From Sulfuricurvum sp. (GTDB lineage: Bacteria; Campylobacterota; Campylobacteria; Campylobacterales; Sulfurimonadaceae), in contig JAUXSZ010000065.1 in NCBI GenBank assembly GCA_030679635.1, positions 1 to 7,854 of the forward strand: 7,854 nt of DNA, in the 5' to 3' direction. The notes beneath the pieces are model-generated. The model did not search any database. It was not told where the DNA came from and saw nothing but the letters and a program-made list of their open reading frames with translations. Below are positions 6,006 to 7,854 of this stretch, one piece after another; position 1 is the stretch's first letter, and each line of letters opens with the position of its first letter. The translations under genes were made by a program, and so were the position numbers.

Positions 6006-6773
6006 ATGAAAACAATTTCTTCTAAACTTTTAGCAACCAGTTCGCACGTAAGCGCTCAGTTCACAACGCGCAAAGGGGGTGTTTCACAGCCCCCTTATGA
6101 TGAACTAAATCTCGCTTTTCATGTTGGAGACACCCCTGCATCCGTTGCAGAGAACCATCAACTGCTTGCGACAGATATAGGGTATGTTCTCCATAATCTC
6201 ATACATATGCGCCAAATACATTCTGACCGTGTCCTCATCGCCGATGACACTATGACCTTTGAGTCTCCTCCCCAATGCGATGCCATTATTACCAACCGGC
6301 TTGATATTCCGCTCATGGTTATGAGCGCCGATTGTACCCCTATACTCCTCTATGATCCAATTAACCGTGCAATAGGTGCCGTTCATGCAGGACGAGCAGG
6401 TGCACTCAATAGCATATTGATTAAAACCTTAGCCGATATGGAAAAACACTACGGGACATCGGCGGATACCGTGCAAATCATATTAGGACCCTCCATACAT
6501 GGGTGCTGTTACGAAATCAATGAAACGATTGCAAACGAGGTAAAGAGCCAAGGGTATCAAGATGCAGTAAGGAGAGAAGAAAATAACGTATTTTTAGAGG
6601 TGAATGCTATTTTATTGATGCAATTAAAGGAATATGGAATTACTGCGGCACAAATCGAGGTAATTGATGAATGTACTTCATGTCATTGCGATGACTATTT
6701 CTCGTATCGTGCAAATAGCCAAAACACCGGAAGAATTGCCGGAGTTATACTGCTTCGTTCATCACTTTCCTAG
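6006..6773 (+). CDS. pgeF: Peptidoglycan editing factor / multicopper-oxidase-like laccase-domain protein (YfiH family)
   Basis: A 255-residue member of the YfiH/PgeF (DUF152) family, normal length about 240-260. The family zinc ligands are present: His72 in QIHSD, Cys110 in SADCTP and His127 in AVHAGRAG. Other marks are FTTRKGGVS (19-27), LNLAFHVGD (34-42), GPSIHGCCYE (161-170) and the C-terminal FSYRANSQNTGR (232-243). E. coli YfiH is described as a peptidoglycan editing factor that prevents L-Ser misincorporation at the L-Ala position. Relatives such as human FAMIN/LACC1 act as purine nucleoside phosphorylase/adenosine deaminase, so older polyphenol oxidase names are doubtful. The usual HAGWRG reads HAGRAG here. 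The ATG lies 44 bases after the chemoreceptor stop with no recognisable Shine-Dalgarno sequence, but the N-terminus matches the family length. The 3' end overlaps the convergent dxs by 29 bases. Confidence 0.9.
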   Translation: MKTISSKLLATSSHVSAQFTTRKGGVSQPPYDELNLAFHVGDTPASVAENHQLLATDIGYVLHNLIHMRQIHSDRVLIADDTMTFESPPQCDAIITNRLDIPLMVMSADCTPILLYDPINRAIGAVHAGRAGALNSILIKTLADMEKHYGTSADTVQIILGPSIHGCCYEINETIANEVKSQGYQDAVRREENNVFLEVNAILLMQLKEYGITAAQIEVIDECTSCHCDDYFSYRANSQNTGRIAGVILLRSSLS

Positions 6774-7854
6774 CCAGTTGTTCCGGAAGGAGTCCCAGTG
6801 ATTCTTCGACAAGTATCGTATTGCCGTGCTTAATAAACGCATCATCGTATTCAAAACTCACGACCGCTACATCCAAAACATGCTCTTCGCTTAACCATTC
6901 GAGCAATGCACTTCCTACTCCCCCTAATCGAGAAGAATCACTAAACACATACCATCGTTTGTGCAAAGCCGCCATTGAACGCAGCATATTACTGTCCAAC
7001 GGTTTAACGAAACGAAGATCTAACAAAGAGGGTTTTTCGCTCATAAACGCCATACTCTGCGCGGCTCTCCCGACTCCGTTACCGTATCCGATAAACAAAA
7101 TATCACCCTGATTCGAAATTAATAGCTGTGATTTCCCCATCTCAAAGGGGATTGATTCAGGAACATTCGCTTCCAAAAAGGCGCCGCGAGGATAACGGAT
7201 GGCACACGGATGATCATACCCTGCAGCAAACGCAACAATCTGATGGAAGGATTTTTCATCTCGCGGAGCACACAGCGTCATATTAGGCAGGACGCGCAGA
7301 AAGCTAATATCAAAAGCCCCTTGATGCGTTTCCCCATCTTCCCCAACAATACCAGCTCTGTCCAAGGCAAACACAACCGGAAGGTCCATAAGACACACAT
7401 CATGAATCACTTGATCGTATCCACGTTGCAGAAACGTCGAATAGAGGGTACAAAACGGTTTAAATCCCTCTTTGGCCATTGCCGCCATAGACGTCACCGC
7501 ATGCTGTTCGGCAATCGCAACATCCCAGAAACGATCAGGATATTTTTCCATCACCCCGCTTAAGCCCGTTCCGCTTGGCATGGCTGCCGTTACCCCGACA
7601 ATTTTTGAGTTATTGTCTGCTTGATGCATAAGTGCTTCAGAATAAATTTGAGTTGCGCTCTTACCGCCGCTTTTAGCGTTTGAGGCACCACTTTTAAGAT
7701 TAAAAGGGGAAACACCATGCCATTTTTCATGTTTCCCTTCGGCTATTTCATAGCCCTTACCTTTGATGGTTTGCACGTGCACCAACACAGGCTTACCCAT
7801 CCCTTTTGCTATATTAAACGTATCAATCAATGATTTCAGATCGTGTCCGTCAAT
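6745..7854 (-). CDS. dxs: 1-deoxy-D-xylulose-5-phosphate synthase (partial, C-terminal 60%)
   Basis: The enzyme condenses pyruvate and glyceraldehyde 3-phosphate, using thiamine diphosphate, to DXP, the first step of the MEP isoprenoid pathway and also a precursor for thiamine and PLP. The frame is open to the right edge, giving 369 residues of an expected 600-620. The visible part starts at the end of the TPP-binding domain (IDGHD, then GKGYEIAE and KWHGVSPF). It continues through the pyrimidine-binding domain, with the catalytic glutamate in AIAEQHAVTSMAA, the FCTLYSTFLQRGYDQ helix, DRAGIVGEDGETHQGAFD (with its conserved His) and IRYPRG. It ends with the transketolase C-terminal domain and TAA at 6747-6745. 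The TTG-started subframe at 7830 is not the true start, because dxs coding continues upstream to base 7854. It is convergent with pgeF and overlaps it by 29 bases. Confidence 0.97.
   Translation of the reverse strand: MDGHDLKSLIDTFNIAKGMGKPVLVHVQTIKGKGYEIAEGKHEKWHGVSPFNLKSGASNAKSGGKSATQIYSEALMHQADNNSKIVGVTAAMPSGTGLSGVMEKYPDRFWDVAIAEQHAVTSMAAMAKEGFKPFCTLYSTFLQRGYDQVIHDVCLMDLPVVFALDRAGIVGEDGETHQGAFDISFLRVLPNMTLCAPRDEKSFHQIVAFAAGYDHPCAIRYPRGAFLEANVPESIPFEMGKSQLLISNQGDILFIGYGNGVGRAAQSMAFMSEKPSLLDLRFVKPLDSNMLRSMAALHKRWYVFSDSSRLGGVGSALLEWLSEEHVLDVAVVSFEYDDAFIKHGNTILVEESLGLLPEQLARKVMNEAV

Noticed and set aside
6105..6386. 93-codon minus-strand ORF inside pgeF
   Set aside because: It is antisense to the zinc-ligand region of pgeF, has no family resemblance and no ribosome-binding site.
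6780..6787. TTCCGGAA palindrome just past the pgeF stop
   Set aside because: It has no loop and no T tract, and lies in dxs coding sequence; it is not a credible terminator or operator.
7210..7563. 117-codon plus-strand ORF opposite dxs
   Set aside because: It is antisense to highly conserved dxs motifs and its composition looks random, so it is not a gene.

Overview
The window looks like a gene-dense piece of a Campylobacterota (Epsilonproteobacteria) chromosome, probably a Sulfuricurvum- or Sulfurimonas-like organism. The lineage call is inference, from four signs: a Campylobacter-type all-alpha dimeric dUTPase, a chemoreceptor with a C-terminal CZB zinc domain, a Campylobacterota-style PgeF variant, and short or overlapping gene junctions. 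I see no RNA gene, CRISPR array, insertion sequence or other mobile element. No gap between genes exceeds 300 bases; the largest is about 160 bases.

Layout: (1) 1-170, minus strand, the N-terminal part of dut, cut by the window edge. (2) 213-389, plus strand, a 58-residue four-cysteine protein divergent from dut. (3) 367-3890, minus strand, a three-gene operon transcribed right to left: an OvoA-type 5-histidylcysteine sulfoxide synthase with a C-terminal methyltransferase, a PatB/MalY-type PLP C-S lyase (candidate OvoB), and a YhbP/UPF0306 split-barrel protein. Both internal junctions overlap by exactly 8 bases. (4) 4054-5961, plus strand, a membrane chemoreceptor with a CZB domain, divergent from the operon. 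(5) 6006-6773, plus strand, pgeF (YfiH/laccase-domain). (6) 6745-7854, minus strand, the C-terminal 60% of dxs, cut by the right edge.

The most interesting part is the middle. OvoA joins cysteine to histidine as a sulfoxide, and a PLP lyase (OvoB) is the known next enzyme, releasing the mercaptohistidine. The operon therefore probably encodes ovothiol or thiohistidine synthesis, with a YhbP-type protein as an unexplained third member. The methyltransferase end of this OvoA looks shortened, so the end product may be unmethylated or modified elsewhere. The chemoreceptor starting beside it carries the Zn-Cys domain known from TlpD-like receptors to sense oxidants such as hypochlorous acid. This suggests, but does not prove, a shared theme of oxidant defence and avoidance.
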